The notes under the pieces are model-generated. The model saw nothing but the letters and a program-made list of their open reading frames with translations. It was not told the origin of the DNA and searched no databases. The position numbers and the translations under genes are program-made. 64,000 bases of DNA, taken from positions 620,001 through 684,000 of the forward strand of contig OZ037918.1 of assembly GCA_964035575.1 (NCBI GenBank), given 5' to 3'. The stretch is from Rhynchopus sp. YZ270_cl-10 (Eukaryota; Euglenozoa; Diplonemea; Diplonemida; Diplonemidae). The first letter of the stretch is position 1; every line of letters starts with the position of its first letter. Below are positions 40,442 to 49,545 of this stretch, piece after piece.

Positions 40442-40783
40442 ATGGGTCCGTCGAAGTCTGCCAAGGGAAAGTCGGTTGCCTCCGGAAAGGCTGACAAGAA
40501 GACGACTGGAAGCCAGAAGCGCAAGGGAGCCAAGTCGAACAAGGGCCGTGGTATCACGAAGGGAAGCATCCGCCGTCTTGCCCGTCGTGGAGGGTGCAAG
40601 CGTCTTGCGAGCAGTGTGTACGACGAGGCAAGGGAGATCCTGAGGAACTTCGTGGAGCAGGTGATGAAGGACACCCACGCACTGATGGAGGTGCGTGAGA
40701 ACGCCCCTGCGAAGACGGTGCGTGTGGAGCACATCCTGTACGCCCTGAAGAAGCGTGGCCGCACCCTGTACGTCTCCAAGTAA
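40442..40783 (+). CDS. Histone H4, copy 1 (divergent)
   Basis: Core histone H4, 113 residues. The signatures GITKGSIRRLARRGGCKRL, YDEAREILRNFVEQVM and VRVEHILYALKKRGRTLY are clear, while the N-tail (GPSKSAKGKSVASGKADKK) is unlike the usual SGRGKGGKGLGKGG. The start at 40442 gives MGPSKSAKG; the frame is open upstream but that part matches the H1-H4 spacer. ACCAG before ATATTTCAAAC is a likely acceptor. A strong two-hairpin element follows. Confidence 0.94.
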   Translation: MGPSKSAKGKSVASGKADKKTTGSQKRKGAKSNKGRGITKGSIRRLARRGGCKRLASSVYDEAREILRNFVEQVMKDTHALMEVRENAPAKTVRVEHILYALKKRGRTLYVSK

Positions 40784-40829
40784 GCTGTGACGTGGGCTTT
40801 GTGTTTCTTACTCTTTTCAGTGTTGCAAG

Positions 40830-40892
40830 CTGTGCTGTTGCAGGACTGCATGCATTTGCTTCCTGCGACAGCACAGTGGCGTAGTTGACGCC
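40830..40892 (+). promoter_or_regulatory. Two-hairpin 3' element after H4 copy 1
   Basis: Hairpin I: CTGTGCTGTTGCAGGA pairs with TCCTGCGACAGCACAG (16 bp, one mismatch). Hairpin II: GGCGT, loop AGTTG, ACGCC. Identical layout after H4 copy 2 (44086-44148). Confidence 0.65.
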
Positions 40893-41028
40893 TTTTTTCA
40901 TTTGATAAAAACATAAACGCCCCCAGCCAGAATCTCCCCTTTTGTGATATCCATGGAAGTGAACAACACAACAACACCAAACCACCCACATCAGATACTT
41001 TTCGAAACACACCAACAAACCCAACAAG

Positions 41029-41493
41029 ATGACACCATCGCCACAGAAGTCCTCTGGAAAGAAGGGAGCGAAGAGAGGCCCGAAGTTGGACAAGAACGGG
41101 AAGAGGATCAAGAAGCACAACTTCAAGAGCTACTCGAGCTTCGTGCACAAGCTGATGACGCAGACATTTGGTGTGAAGGCGTCGACGAAGGCGGGAAAGA
41201 AGAGCTCTGTTGCGATCACGTCGCGTGGGATGGGGATTGTGAACTCGTTCGTGGTGGACCTGTTTGAGCGCATTGCGGAGGAGGCGGGCCGCGCAAACCA
41301 CTTTGCGGGCCAGAAGACACTGCGCAGTGGTGCCATTGTGGCGGGTGTGAAGATGCACTTCCCCGACGAGATGGCGTCGCACGCCCTGTCTGCAGGAGTT
41401 GCTGCCGTGGCCAAGTACGCGAAGGCCCTGAAGGCGAAGAGCAAGGCCAAGGGCAAGGGATCCCCGAAGAAGAAGTCCTCCCCAAGGAAGTGA
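41029..41493 (+). CDS. Histone H2B, copy 2
   Basis: Same 154-residue protein as copy 1; the noticed difference is silent (ACC to ACA before TTT). Starts the second array unit; the distance to copy 3 is 3254 bp, which defines the unit length, against 6365 bp from copy 1 because of the tyrosinase gene. Confidence 0.93.
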   Translation: MTPSPQKSSGKKGAKRGPKLDKNGKRIKKHNFKSYSSFVHKLMTQTFGVKASTKAGKKSSVAITSRGMGIVNSFVVDLFERIAEEAGRANHFAGQKTLRSGAIVAGVKMHFPDEMASHALSAGVAAVAKYAKALKAKSKAKGKGSPKKKSSPRK

Positions 41494-41528
41494 AGCAGGT
41501 CACGTTGATGCTGCTTGTTGAGTTAACA

Positions 41529-41580
41529 CACGCCCCTCCCTGTTCTTAACAACACGGGGGCGTGGGTGGTACCAGCCGCC
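41529..41580 (+). promoter_or_regulatory. Two-hairpin 3' element after H2B copy 2
   Basis: CACGCCCC / GGGGCGTG, then GGTGG, loop TACCAG, CCGCC. Identical to the elements after copies 1 and 3. Confidence 0.6.
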
Positions 41581-41715
41581 GTCTTTTTGTAAACCAAAAC
41601 AAACAAACAAAAAGCGAACTTACTTTTGGTTCTCACCCTCCACTCAACTCGCACATCACACACCACACCTTTCTGCTTCAGATATTTAAACACCAACACA
41701 CCCTCAAGACAAACA

Positions 41716-42204
41716 ATGGTCGGCGCAAAGAAGGGAGTGAAGAGGGGACCGTCTGTGTCTCTGTCTGAGATGTCTGGTCTGACCTTCCCTGTGGGACGTG
41801 TGGGCAGTGCGCTGAAGAAGGGAAGGTACGCAAAGCGTGTGAGCCCCACTGCGGCAGTGTTCCTGACGTCTGTGCTGCAGTACTGCACAGGTGAGCTTCT
41901 GAACGTGTCTGCGAAGGCAGCGACGTCTGGGAAGAAGGCAAAGAACAAGAAGCAGCACCAGATCAAGCCCCGCCACATCTGCGTTGCCGTGCGTGAGGAC
42001 AAGGACCTTGGTGACCTTCTGTCGAACGTGACGATTGCGGGTGGAGGTGTGGGTGGAGGAGTGCACGATGCGCTCAAGGCGACTGACAAGAAGTACAGGA
42101 AGAAGTCCTCTGGCAGCGTGACGAAGAAGTCGAAGGGGAAGAAGGGTGGAAAGAAGGGCAAGAAGTCGAAGGGCTCCCCCAAGAAGTCGTCCCCGAAGAA
42201 GTAA
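41716..42204 (+). CDS. Histone H2A, copy 2
   Basis: 162 residues, identical to copy 1 through the fold but with one KSKGSPKK-type repeat fewer in the C-terminal tail. The start is fixed by identity with copy 1 (MVGAKKGVKRG). Acceptor-like CTTCAG before ATATTTAAAC. Confidence 0.94.
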   Translation: MVGAKKGVKRGPSVSLSEMSGLTFPVGRVGSALKKGRYAKRVSPTAAVFLTSVLQYCTGELLNVSAKAATSGKKAKNKKQHQIKPRHICVAVREDKDLGDLLSNVTIAGGGVGGGVHDALKATDKKYRKKSSGSVTKKSKGKKGGKKGKKSKGSPKKSSPKK

Positions 42205-42265
42205 GCGAACTTGCTCTCGACATCCGTCTGTTGAGTTTGCCTTCAACTATTTTTGTATTTTGAAC

Positions 42266-42309
42266 CCTCACACCCGATATGAAGGTGTGAGGTGGTGTGA
42301 CTGCGCACC
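42266..42309 (+). promoter_or_regulatory. Two-hairpin 3' element after H2A copy 2
   Basis: CCTCACACC / GGTGTGAGG, then GGTGTG, loop ACTG, CGCACC. Followed by GTGACAAAAAAAAGAGCAG. Confidence 0.65.
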
Positions 42310-42460
42310 GCATATGTGACAAAAAAAAGAGCAGCAGAATCCTATTTTCCTTTCCTGCCCCTTCACCATTCCCATCACACCACAACCACACCCAGACACA
42401 AAGACAAATACCAACCACACCCCACAGATTACCAAGACAACAGCCACACAACACAACAAG

Positions 42461-42901
42461 ATGCCACGCACACCTGCCAAGTCTGTGAAGAAGTCGCAGT
42501 CGTCGACTGGAAAGGATGGTGAGCAGAAGAAGAGGAAGCCGATGACGAAGCTGAACTACAAGCCCGCTGAGAAGAAGGACAAGAAGGGAAAGGTGGTGAA
42601 GAAGTCTGGCCGCTGGTTGCCCGGAACTGTTGCGATGCGTGAGATCAAGGCACTGCAGAAGGGGACACAGCTGCTGATACAGAAGGCGCCCTTCCAGCGC
42701 CTTGTGCGTGACGTGATGGACAAGCACAAGCAGGACATGCGTTTCCGTGCGTCTGCACTTGAGGCGATGCAGGAGGCAAGCGAGCAGTACCTGATCAGCG
42801 TGTTTGAGGGTGCCGTGATCCTGCAGCTCCACAGGAAGAAGAAGACCCTCATCCAGAAGGACCTGAGCTACACCATCCGCATCCGTGGGGACAACCTCTG
42901 A
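42461..42901 (+). CDS. Histone H3, copy 2
   Basis: Same 146-residue divergent H3 as copy 1 with only scattered silent differences. Its 3' flank diverges from copy 1 soon after the stop codon, because here H1 follows directly rather than tyrosinase. Confidence 0.93.
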   Translation: MPRTPAKSVKKSQSSTGKDGEQKKRKPMTKLNYKPAEKKDKKGKVVKKSGRWLPGTVAMREIKALQKGTQLLIQKAPFQRLVRDVMDKHKQDMRFRASALEAMQEASEQYLISVFEGAVILQLHRKKKTLIQKDLSYTIRIRGDNL

Positions 42902-42975
42902 ACGTGAGTTGGCATGAGTACGCGCTGTTTCACTTGTTTTGAGTTTCTTTTTTTTTTATGTTTTTCACGCTTTTA

Positions 42976-43020
42976 CCTCTGTGAGCTTGCCAACCAAGCC
43001 GCGAGGGGTGGATTACCACC
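42976..43020 (+). promoter_or_regulatory. Two-hairpin 3' element after H3 copy 2
   Basis: Hairpin I: CCTC / GAGG outer and GCTTG / CAAGC inner pairs. Hairpin II: GGTGG, loop ATTA, CCACC, then AGTGACAAATTG. Compared with H3 copy 1 the first hairpin has a different sequence but the second stem is unchanged. Confidence 0.6.
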
Positions 43021-43146
43021 AGTGACAAATTGTTCCAAGAAGACAGACACCACCTACTTTGTGTTCCTATTCCCTTCCCTTCCTTCTCCTCTGTTTCACT
43101 CACACCCGCACAGTTTCTTCCCCACACCACACCAAACACACTCACA

Positions 43147-43425
43147 ATGCCGAGGTTCGAGTCGATCGCGATTGCGAAGCCTGACGCGAAGCGCTCTGCC
43201 AAGATCAAGGAGGCAGCGAAGGCGAGGAAGGACGCTGTGAGAATTGCAGTGAAGAAGGTGAAGGACGCTGAGAAGCAGAAGCGTGCGGACGCGAGGGCCA
43301 AGAAGGCGGCGAAGAAGGAGGAGAAGGCGAAGAAGGCAAAGAAGACCACGACGAAGAAGAAGGGCACCGCGACAAAGAAGAAGGGAACCTCCACGAAGAA
43401 GAAGGCCAAGACCACGAAGAAGTAA
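43147..43425 (+). CDS. Histone H1-like protein, copy 2
   Basis: 92 residues; as copy 1 but three residues shorter in the KKA run. Start fixed by identity with copy 1 (MPRFESIAIAK). GCACAG about 40 bases upstream is a possible acceptor. Confidence 0.85.
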   Translation: MPRFESIAIAKPDAKRSAKIKEAAKARKDAVRIAVKKVKDAEKQKRADARAKKAAKKEEKAKKAKKTTTKKKGTATKKKGTSTKKKAKTTKK

Positions 43426-43513
43426 GCTCATGACGGCCAGAGCGTGACTACTTTGTAACTTATGAGTGCACTGTGTTGTAACTTTTGTGTGTTTAGTTTT
43501 TTTGTACCAGTTA

Positions 43514-43558
43514 CCTCTGGGCTTGCATGCAGGCCACAGAGGGGTGGAGATTCCCACC
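43514..43558 (+). promoter_or_regulatory. Two-hairpin 3' element after H1 copy 2
   Basis: CCTCTG / CAGAGG, then GGTGG, loop AGATTC, CCACC. Confidence 0.6.
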
Positions 43559-43697
43559 ACAACAAAACCAGAAGAACAATAATCTTAATAAAAAGAATCT
43601 CAGCACTGTTTTGGCATTTTAGACACACAAACCCTTCACCTGTGTCATGTACCATCCCTCCCCACCAGATATTTCAAACAAACAAAACACAACAAAA

Positions 43698-44039
43698 ATG
43701 GGTCCGTCGAAGTCTGCCAAGGGAAAGTCGGTTGCCTCCGGAAAGGCTGACAAGAAGACGACTGGAAGCCAGAAGCGCAAGGGAGCCAAGTCGAACAAGG
43801 GCCGTGGTATCACGAAGGGAAGCATCCGCCGTCTGGCCCGTCGTGGAGGGTGCAAGCGTCTTGCGAGCAGCGTGTACGACGAGGCAAGGGAGATCCTGAG
43901 GAACTTCGTGGAGCAGGTGATGAAGGACACCCACGCACTGATGGAGGTGCGTGAGAACGCCCCTGCGAAGACGGTGCGTGTGGAGCACATCCTGTACGCC
44001 CTGAAGAAGCGTGGCCGCACCCTGTACGTCTCCAAGTAA
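43698..44039 (+). CDS. Histone H4, copy 2
   Basis: 113 residues, same protein as copy 1; nucleotide differences such as CTTGCC/CTGGCC and AGTGTG/AGCGTG are silent. The excess of silent differences shows purifying selection on both copies. Confidence 0.94.
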   Translation: MGPSKSAKGKSVASGKADKKTTGSQKRKGAKSNKGRGITKGSIRRLARRGGCKRLASSVYDEAREILRNFVEQVMKDTHALMEVRENAPAKTVRVEHILYALKKRGRTLYVSK

Positions 44040-44085
44040 GCTGTGACGTGGGCTTTGTGTTTCTTACTCTTTTCAGTGTTGCAAG

Positions 44086-44148
44086 CTGTGCTGTTGCAGG
44101 ACTGCATGCATTTGCTTCCTGCGACAGCACAGTGGCGTAGTTGACGCC
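44086..44148 (+). promoter_or_regulatory. Two-hairpin 3' element after H4 copy 2
   Basis: Same 16-bp first stem and GGCGT / ACGCC second stem as after copy 1. Confidence 0.65.
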
Positions 44149-44282
44149 TTTTTTCATTTTCTAAAACAAACGCACCCTGCCCACTCCCTTTTGTGATATC
44201 CATAACGCTACGCGACACAACACAACAACACCAAACCACCCACATCAGATACTTTTCGAAACACACCAACAAACCCAACAAG

Positions 44283-44747
44283 ATGACACCATCGCCACAG
44301 AAGTCCTCTGGAAAGAAGGGAGCGAAGAGAGGCCCGAAGTTGGACAAGAACGGGAAGAGGATCAAGAAGCACAACTTCAAGAGCTACTCGAGCTTCGTGC
44401 ACAAGCTGATGACGCAGACCTTTGGTGTGAAGGCGTCGACGAAGGCGGGAAAGAAGAGCTCTGTTGCGATCACGTCGCGTGGGATGGGGATTGTGAACTC
44501 GTTCGTGGTGGACCTGTTTGAGCGCATTGCGGAGGAGGCGGGCCGCGCAAACCACTTTGCGGGCCAGAAGACACTGCGCAGTGGTGCCATTGTGGCGGGT
44601 GTGAAGATGCACTTCCCCGACGAGATGGCGTCGCACGCCCTGTCTGCAGGAGTTGCTGCCGTGGCCAAGTACGCGAAGGCCCTGAAGGCGAAGAGCAAGG
44701 CCAAGGGCAAGGGATCCCCGAAGAAGAAGTCCTCCCCAAGGAAGTGA
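44283..44747 (+). CDS. Histone H2B, copy 3
   Basis: 154 residues, same protein as the other two copies. Last histone gene of the array; the next gene is unrelated, so the array ends in the middle of a unit, just after the H2B 3' element. Confidence 0.93.
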   Translation: MTPSPQKSSGKKGAKRGPKLDKNGKRIKKHNFKSYSSFVHKLMTQTFGVKASTKAGKKSSVAITSRGMGIVNSFVVDLFERIAEEAGRANHFAGQKTLRSGAIVAGVKMHFPDEMASHALSAGVAAVAKYAKALKAKSKAKGKGSPKKKSSPRK

Positions 44748-44782
44748 AGCAGGTCACGTTGATGCTGCTTGTTGAGTTAACA

Positions 44783-44834
44783 CACGCCCCTCCCTGTTCT
44801 TAACAACACGGGGGCGTGGGTGGTACCAGCCGCC
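44783..44834 (+). promoter_or_regulatory. Two-hairpin 3' element after H2B copy 3
   Basis: CACGCCCC / GGGGCGTG, then GGTGG, loop TACCAG, CCGCC. Similarity to the other units stops right after hairpin II, so the duplicated block includes it. Confidence 0.6.
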
Positions 44835-44943
44835 ACTATCTAGTCTTACAACCAACAAAATTGCACTCCCCCCCCCTCCCTTTCTCCTTCCATTACCACC
44901 ACTTTTCCCACTATTCTCACTTCCTTACAGACAACCACACACA

Positions 44944-46179
44944 ATGGGCATTATTGACACCTCTTTGTTAAGTGGTCTTGAGACTTACAAGAGGCGAGAG
45001 GACGTCGTGTCTGAGGTAGCAAGCGTCACACTTAACGCAGCCGACATCGACGTAGCCCACAGCACACTACCATGGGGTGGCTGGCGTGGCCGTGGCGGCC
45101 TCTGCCTCCTCGGTGATGGGGCCGGGCTTTTTGCCTCTGGCGATGAAATTGGCCGTTTTGCTACTTCCCCCACCCAGCTTGATGTGGCAACAGTCACCAA
45201 TCTCAGCACCGTTTCGACCACCGCTATACCTACCTTCAACACATACCCCCCTAACGCCTCACTTCACGCCCTCTCACAACACACTGTGCTGAGTATGTCA
45301 ACCAGGGGACACCTCTTTCTTCTTAACCTTAATGCGGATTTGTCTTTGAAAGAGTCAGCTGAGTTGCATTTGGGATATTCAGGAGATGACACAGAGGGTT
45401 GGGGTGTGGTGGCAGCAGGGGGCGATTCAAACCGATTCATTGCAGTATTGTCTCGAAAGGTGGAGGGGATGACAACAGAGCGATTGCTCTGTTTTGATGG
45501 TTTGGGAGTACAGTGTGAGTTGACGCTGAATGGAAGCGCGGGGGAAAGCTTGATTGATGCAATGATTTGCGACACCACTGTCATCACCCTCTACAGCAGC
45601 GTCCTCAAGGATGAGCAAACTGGAGAAGAAGATGTCCTAAAGAGAACCATATGCCATACCCTTTGCGACAAATCCTTCACCCCCACACCCATTGAAGTAG
45701 ACTCAATAGGCACTCAGTGGTTAGACCCTAAGGGCAGAATCATCTGTTCTTTTGATGTCGACTACGCTGTGTGTCAGGTACAACAGAATCAGGGAGTAGT
45801 ATTGGTACACAAAGAGCACATTCCCGGTATGCACCTGATTGCGCAGACCAGAGAGAACGTGGCAGGCGTGGTGATATCGCAATCCGCGACCCACACCTTT
45901 CTGCTAGAAACAGACAGCTTCACGATCTTTTCTAGTCTCCCCTCCTCTATTGTCGGGGACGAGCTGACCTGCAGTACACCCAGCCTCCTCGCGCTTGCTA
46001 TCGTTTCTGAAGAAGGCCAAAGCGGAGGATGTCTTGTCCTCGTGCTCGCCAGAAAACAGCTTTCTCTTCTCAAGGTAAACAGTGTACCCGATGTGACTGC
46101 AGAAACTAAGGAGGAAGGGGTCGATGCGGAGCAGCGTCGACGAATTGCAGCGGCACTCAGTGCAGGTGGGGAGTGGTGA
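44944..46179 (+). CDS. Unrecognised protein, possibly a beta-propeller
   Basis: 411 residues in one exon, starting MGIIDTSLLSG nine bases after an ACAG and ACAACCACAC leader. The protein is rich in short hydrophobic strands separated by Gly/Asp/Ser turns (GGLCLLGDGAGLFASGD, VLVLARKQLSLLK), which suggests an all-beta fold such as a propeller, but no WD or Kelch signature is clear. No signal peptide or membrane segment. Codon use is mixed, with less GC at third positions than the histones. Immediately downstream of the histone array, same strand. A short hairpin (ACACC, TAG, GGTGT) lies at 46201-46213. Function unknown. Confidence 0.75.
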   Translation: MGIIDTSLLSGLETYKRREDVVSEVASVTLNAADIDVAHSTLPWGGWRGRGGLCLLGDGAGLFASGDEIGRFATSPTQLDVATVTNLSTVSTTAIPTFNTYPPNASLHALSQHTVLSMSTRGHLFLLNLNADLSLKESAELHLGYSGDDTEGWGVVAAGGDSNRFIAVLSRKVEGMTTERLLCFDGLGVQCELTLNGSAGESLIDAMICDTTVITLYSSVLKDEQTGEEDVLKRTICHTLCDKSFTPTPIEVDSIGTQWLDPKGRIICSFDVDYAVCQVQQNQGVVLVHKEHIPGMHLIAQTRENVAGVVISQSATHTFLLETDSFTIFSSLPSSIVGDELTCSTPSLLALAIVSEEGQSGGCLVLVLARKQLSLLKVNSVPDVTAETKEEGVDAEQRRRIAAALSAGGEW

Positions 46180-46365
46180 ATTGGGGGGAGGAAGATAAAA
46201 ACACCTAGGGTGTGTTACTCTGGGGTGGGGGGGTAGGGTGAAAAATTCTACAAAGAGGAATGAGAACAAGGCAGCGATCAAATAAGGCGGTTGATCTACA
46301 GTCAATGTATACCTTTTACTTTTGTTTGTTTTGGCGAGATATTGGCGGACAGAGAGGAAGAGAGA

Positions 46366-46369
46366 GAGA

Positions 46370-46424
<55 letters not shown>
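46366..46424 (+). repeat. GA dinucleotide microsatellite
   Basis: Nearly pure GA run. A second, interrupted GA tract with GGGAGA steps lies at 46755-46866. Confidence 0.95.
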
Positions 46425-46425
<1 letters not shown>

Positions 46426-46767
46426 TAGATACTATTCCTGTAGGTGAAAAAAGGTGTGAAGTTGTCGAAAAAACAAGATGAAAAAGTTTTGGGTCGGGAA
46501 AAAACAGGGTGGAGGTTCGTTTATGTATTGTTGTGGGGGAAGAGAGGTAAGTTGGGTAGGGGAGCAAAAAACAAGAATTTTTCTGATGAAGATGAGTGAT
46601 TTTTGTGTCCCTAACCATCCCCCCCTCCCCTTCCAACCTTCAGCTCCGCTGAAGTGGTATTGTTTAAGAATCAAAAAAGGGTAGAAGCATTCATTTTTGG
46701 AATAGTATTATCTAGATCTCTCAAGTCGTAGCTATAGCTCCTTACTTCGTACTTGAGAGAGAGAGGA

Positions 46768-46800
<33 letters not shown>

Positions 46801-46802
46801 GG

Positions 46803-46873
<71 letters not shown>

Positions 46874-47566
46874 CCATCGCAGTTATGATGGGGGCTCAGG
46901 GCAGGAGAGGGGGGAGGGCGAAACAACCTAGGGCCTTCTGCGCTGTGCACTGTATGGCAGTGCCATACACCCTTGTGGTGTCATCGCTAATTTTCGCTCC
47001 GTAGTGTGTGTTGAGTGGTTCACCAAGGTTGGGGGCAGTTCTGTTCGTGGGTGCAAATCGTACGATGGGTGTGGGGGGCCATATAGTTGCAGGTTTCTAA
47101 GCATGGTGGAAACAAAGTGGGAGGGGGGGGATGCGCTGCATGCGGTAGGTGGGGCTAGGGGATAGGTACGGCTGGCAGAGAGGGTGTGTGGGTGTGTGTG
47201 TGTCGTTGGCATTTCGTCGACAAAAAAAGGTGCCATCTGGCGTTCTCATTGTGGGATCGCAGCCTTTCGTCAGAAGATATGACCTTGCGAGCATTCACAG
47301 GGGTGGGTACGAGGGTGTCGCTGTGCAGCACTCTAGCTAAGGTGTAGAGGAGGCAGTGGAGGGCAGTAGGGGGGGTAGATCAACTACCAAACGGGTCTGC
47401 GCTTTCGCGGAAGGTGTTTAAAATTTTTTTCAGAATGTGTCTTTGAGAACAAATATGGGTTTTCCCGAGCAGTCGGAATATCGCCCATGGTGGGTGAGGT
47501 GCACACATCACAGCTGACTACCCTGAGGGGTTGTTTCTGTGACGCTGGGGAAAAGAGAGGTGTATA

Positions 47567-48020
47567 TTAGAATATACTGTACATGAAACAATTTTGTGGA
47601 TCTGCAAAAAAATCCCGTTGTTTTGTCCAACCATGCAGTCTCTCAATAAGGTGATAGGATATGGGGGGAGGGTGGTATTTGATTGAAAGGAAAGACGAAG
47701 GATGGCAGAGGTGATCCGTGGGGTGGGGCCGTCTATGAACAAAATGGAAGCTCTCATAGAAACGCAAGACATCCAGGTTTTTGTCTTGGGGAGGGTCTGG
47801 GTGGTTTTCCCTCTGCATGATGCAATCTTTTGGATTGAAATACAGAATAATCGCTGCACCCTTTAGTGTGAGGTAACGGGGAATCACAATATGGAGGGTG
47901 TTTGGTGGATGCTTTGGTGGAAGTACTTTCCAATACACGATGTCGTGCACTTTGCATTGTTGTGTGTTGTGGTCTGAGACTCTTTTTGCAGGAGCTTCAA
48001 AACCACGTTTTTCTTTTCTT
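47567..48020 (-). CDS. Possible minus-strand exon of an unrecognised gene
   Basis: Minus-strand frame ending in TAA at 47567, open up to about 48020. It reads protein-like sequence such as VHDIVYWKVLPPKHPP, IVIPRYLTLKGAAIILYF and LRFYESFHFVHRRPHP, with balanced composition rather than homopolymer readings. No start codon or acceptor stands out: it could be the last exon of a gene running from about 48200, or chance. It would be one of few minus-strand genes here. Confidence 0.3.
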
Positions 48021-48414
48021 CAGGCAAGAGGTTGTCGATGCATCTGCGCTGTTGTGCTGGAGGGGGGGTTCTTTTTTTGTGTGCAACCGATACCTACTTC
48101 TCGAACTGTGGAGGTTCATGGATCTATTGAGGTGGAAACCATGGGGGTGGTGGGGATGGTGTTGGTTTAGTGGGTTATGAGGTTGGGAGGGGGGTTGTAA
48201 GCAACCCGCCGGTGGGAGGTATATGGTCGTAGGGAGGTGTTCTTGTGTGGTGTGTTTGTTGGACAGTGTGCAAAGGAGTGGTTGTGAAGGCGTGGTCGTG
48301 TTGGACAGAATGTATTACAGGTGTGGGTTTTTAGAGTGCGCAATATCGTTGTGCCCGTATAAAGAGTTACCCTCGCAGACTTATTCACAACACATCCTAT
48401 CACAACAAACAACC

Positions 48415-49518
48415 ATGGGCAAAGCACTGCTGTGTCTCGCGCTGTGCGCATCCTCCGCGGCTGCAGGCGGGATCCTGAACGGGAACTTTGAAAACGGGAT
48501 GGCGCACTGGACTGGGAACGGTGTGTCGTTCGACTTCCAGCCGACATTTGGCGACAACCCGACCGCACGCAACAGGGGTCAGCCCAGCAACCACGAGGGC
48601 GACTACTGGATTGGGACGTGGGAGAAGTACGACGGGATCACCCCTGGGCAGAACCCTGGTGACGGCCGTGGCGACGACAAGACTGGGTTCGCTGTGAGCG
48701 ACAACTTCATCCTTGACAAGCCGGTGCTGAAGTTCCTGATCGGCGGTGGCTGCAACCTTGCGCAGGTCGGGCTGTCTGTGCACCTTGTCTCGAACGACGC
48801 GAACATAGGCGCAAAGACAGGTAACTGCCACGAGACGATGTCGTACAAATCACTCGACCTCACGGCCCACGTTGGGCAGGAGGTGTACGTGAAGCTGTAC
48901 GACTTTGGAACTGGTGGATGGGGACACATCAACGCTGACGACATCAAGACTGTGTGGGACGCACAGGAGACGTGCCCTGCGTCGGGTGTGGTCGTGTCTG
49001 TGGGAGGTGCCCCGGTTGCAGGCGTGCCCGTGTCGGCAGCGGCGCTGAACGAAGTGGTGGCGGGACCTGTCTTCAGCCTCTCGGTGCTGCCGCCCCCGAT
49101 GCGCGACGGTGCGTTCCACTTTGCGAACAGCTTGGTGCCGGCCACAACCGACATCGAGCTGTCGTGCTGCGGCTCCGCGACCGCGTGCGAGTTCTACGTT
49201 GTGTCGTACAACTGTGGCGACTGCGGGGCAAGCGACATGAACGGCGGCTTCCCTTCTGTGCTCCCGACTGCAGGCTTCGACGCAGGCAGCTGCTCTCCGT
49301 GGTTCACCGTGAACGGTGCCGGACCTGTGGAACACCCGATGGTTGTGCACCACAAGCAGGTTGCGGCAGGCGACTCGGTGACCGTGACCACCACCAAGCA
49401 GGCCCTCTTCTTCGCAGTGTTTGGCGACAACAAGGCCCTCGGAGGGCCGTGGTGCAGGCGCGCAGCTGGCCCGGCTGTGGGCAACTCATGCCACGCACAG
49501 TGCGCTGACCTTCAGTAG
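48415..49518 (+). CDS. Secreted two-domain cysteine-rich protein
   Basis: 367 residues, no intron. Signal peptide at 1-18 (MGKALLCLALCASSAAAG). The N-terminal part (about 19-190) is a carbohydrate-binding-like beta-sandwich with ILNGNFENGMAHWTG at the start and FGTGGWGHINADDIK at the end, the pattern of secreted domains that accompany glycoside hydrolases. The C-terminal part is cysteine-rich (LSCCGSATACEFYVVS, NCGDCGASDMNGGFPS). No catalytic domain is visible, so a binding or cell-surface role is likely. Strongly GC-ending codons like the tyrosinase gene. A strong hairpin follows at 49546-49572. Confidence 0.82.
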   Translation: MGKALLCLALCASSAAAGGILNGNFENGMAHWTGNGVSFDFQPTFGDNPTARNRGQPSNHEGDYWIGTWEKYDGITPGQNPGDGRGDDKTGFAVSDNFILDKPVLKFLIGGGCNLAQVGLSVHLVSNDANIGAKTGNCHETMSYKSLDLTAHVGQEVYVKLYDFGTGGWGHINADDIKTVWDAQETCPASGVVVSVGGAPVAGVPVSAAALNEVVAGPVFSLSVLPPPMRDGAFHFANSLVPATTDIELSCCGSATACEFYVVSYNCGDCGASDMNGGFPSVLPTAGFDAGSCSPWFTVNGAGPVEHPMVVHHKQVAAGDSVTVTTTKQALFFAVFGDNKALGGPWCRRAAGPAVGNSCHAQCADLQ

Positions 49519-49545
49519 GCAGCATCATACTTGAGAAGTGACCTA

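Larger units (their letters stand above)
46180..48414. other. Spacer with two GA microsatellites and minus-strand open frames
   Basis: GA tracts at about 46366-46424 and 46755-46866 and otherwise G-rich sequence on the + strand. Minus-strand open frames at 47567-48020 and 47097-47294 have protein-like composition but no family I recognise (the former is listed separately). The last 50 bases before 48415 contain CGCAG and an A/C-rich leader. Confidence 0.5.

Noticed and set aside
46316-46950. Serine/leucine and arginine/glutamate repeat frames across the GA tracts
   Set aside because: Readings of GA dinucleotide microsatellites.
47097-47294. Minus-strand frame with YLLTKGCDPTMRTPDG, similar to an ankyrin repeat
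   Set aside because: Only one partial repeat-like segment, no second repeat, no clear splice sites; not enough to call a gene.
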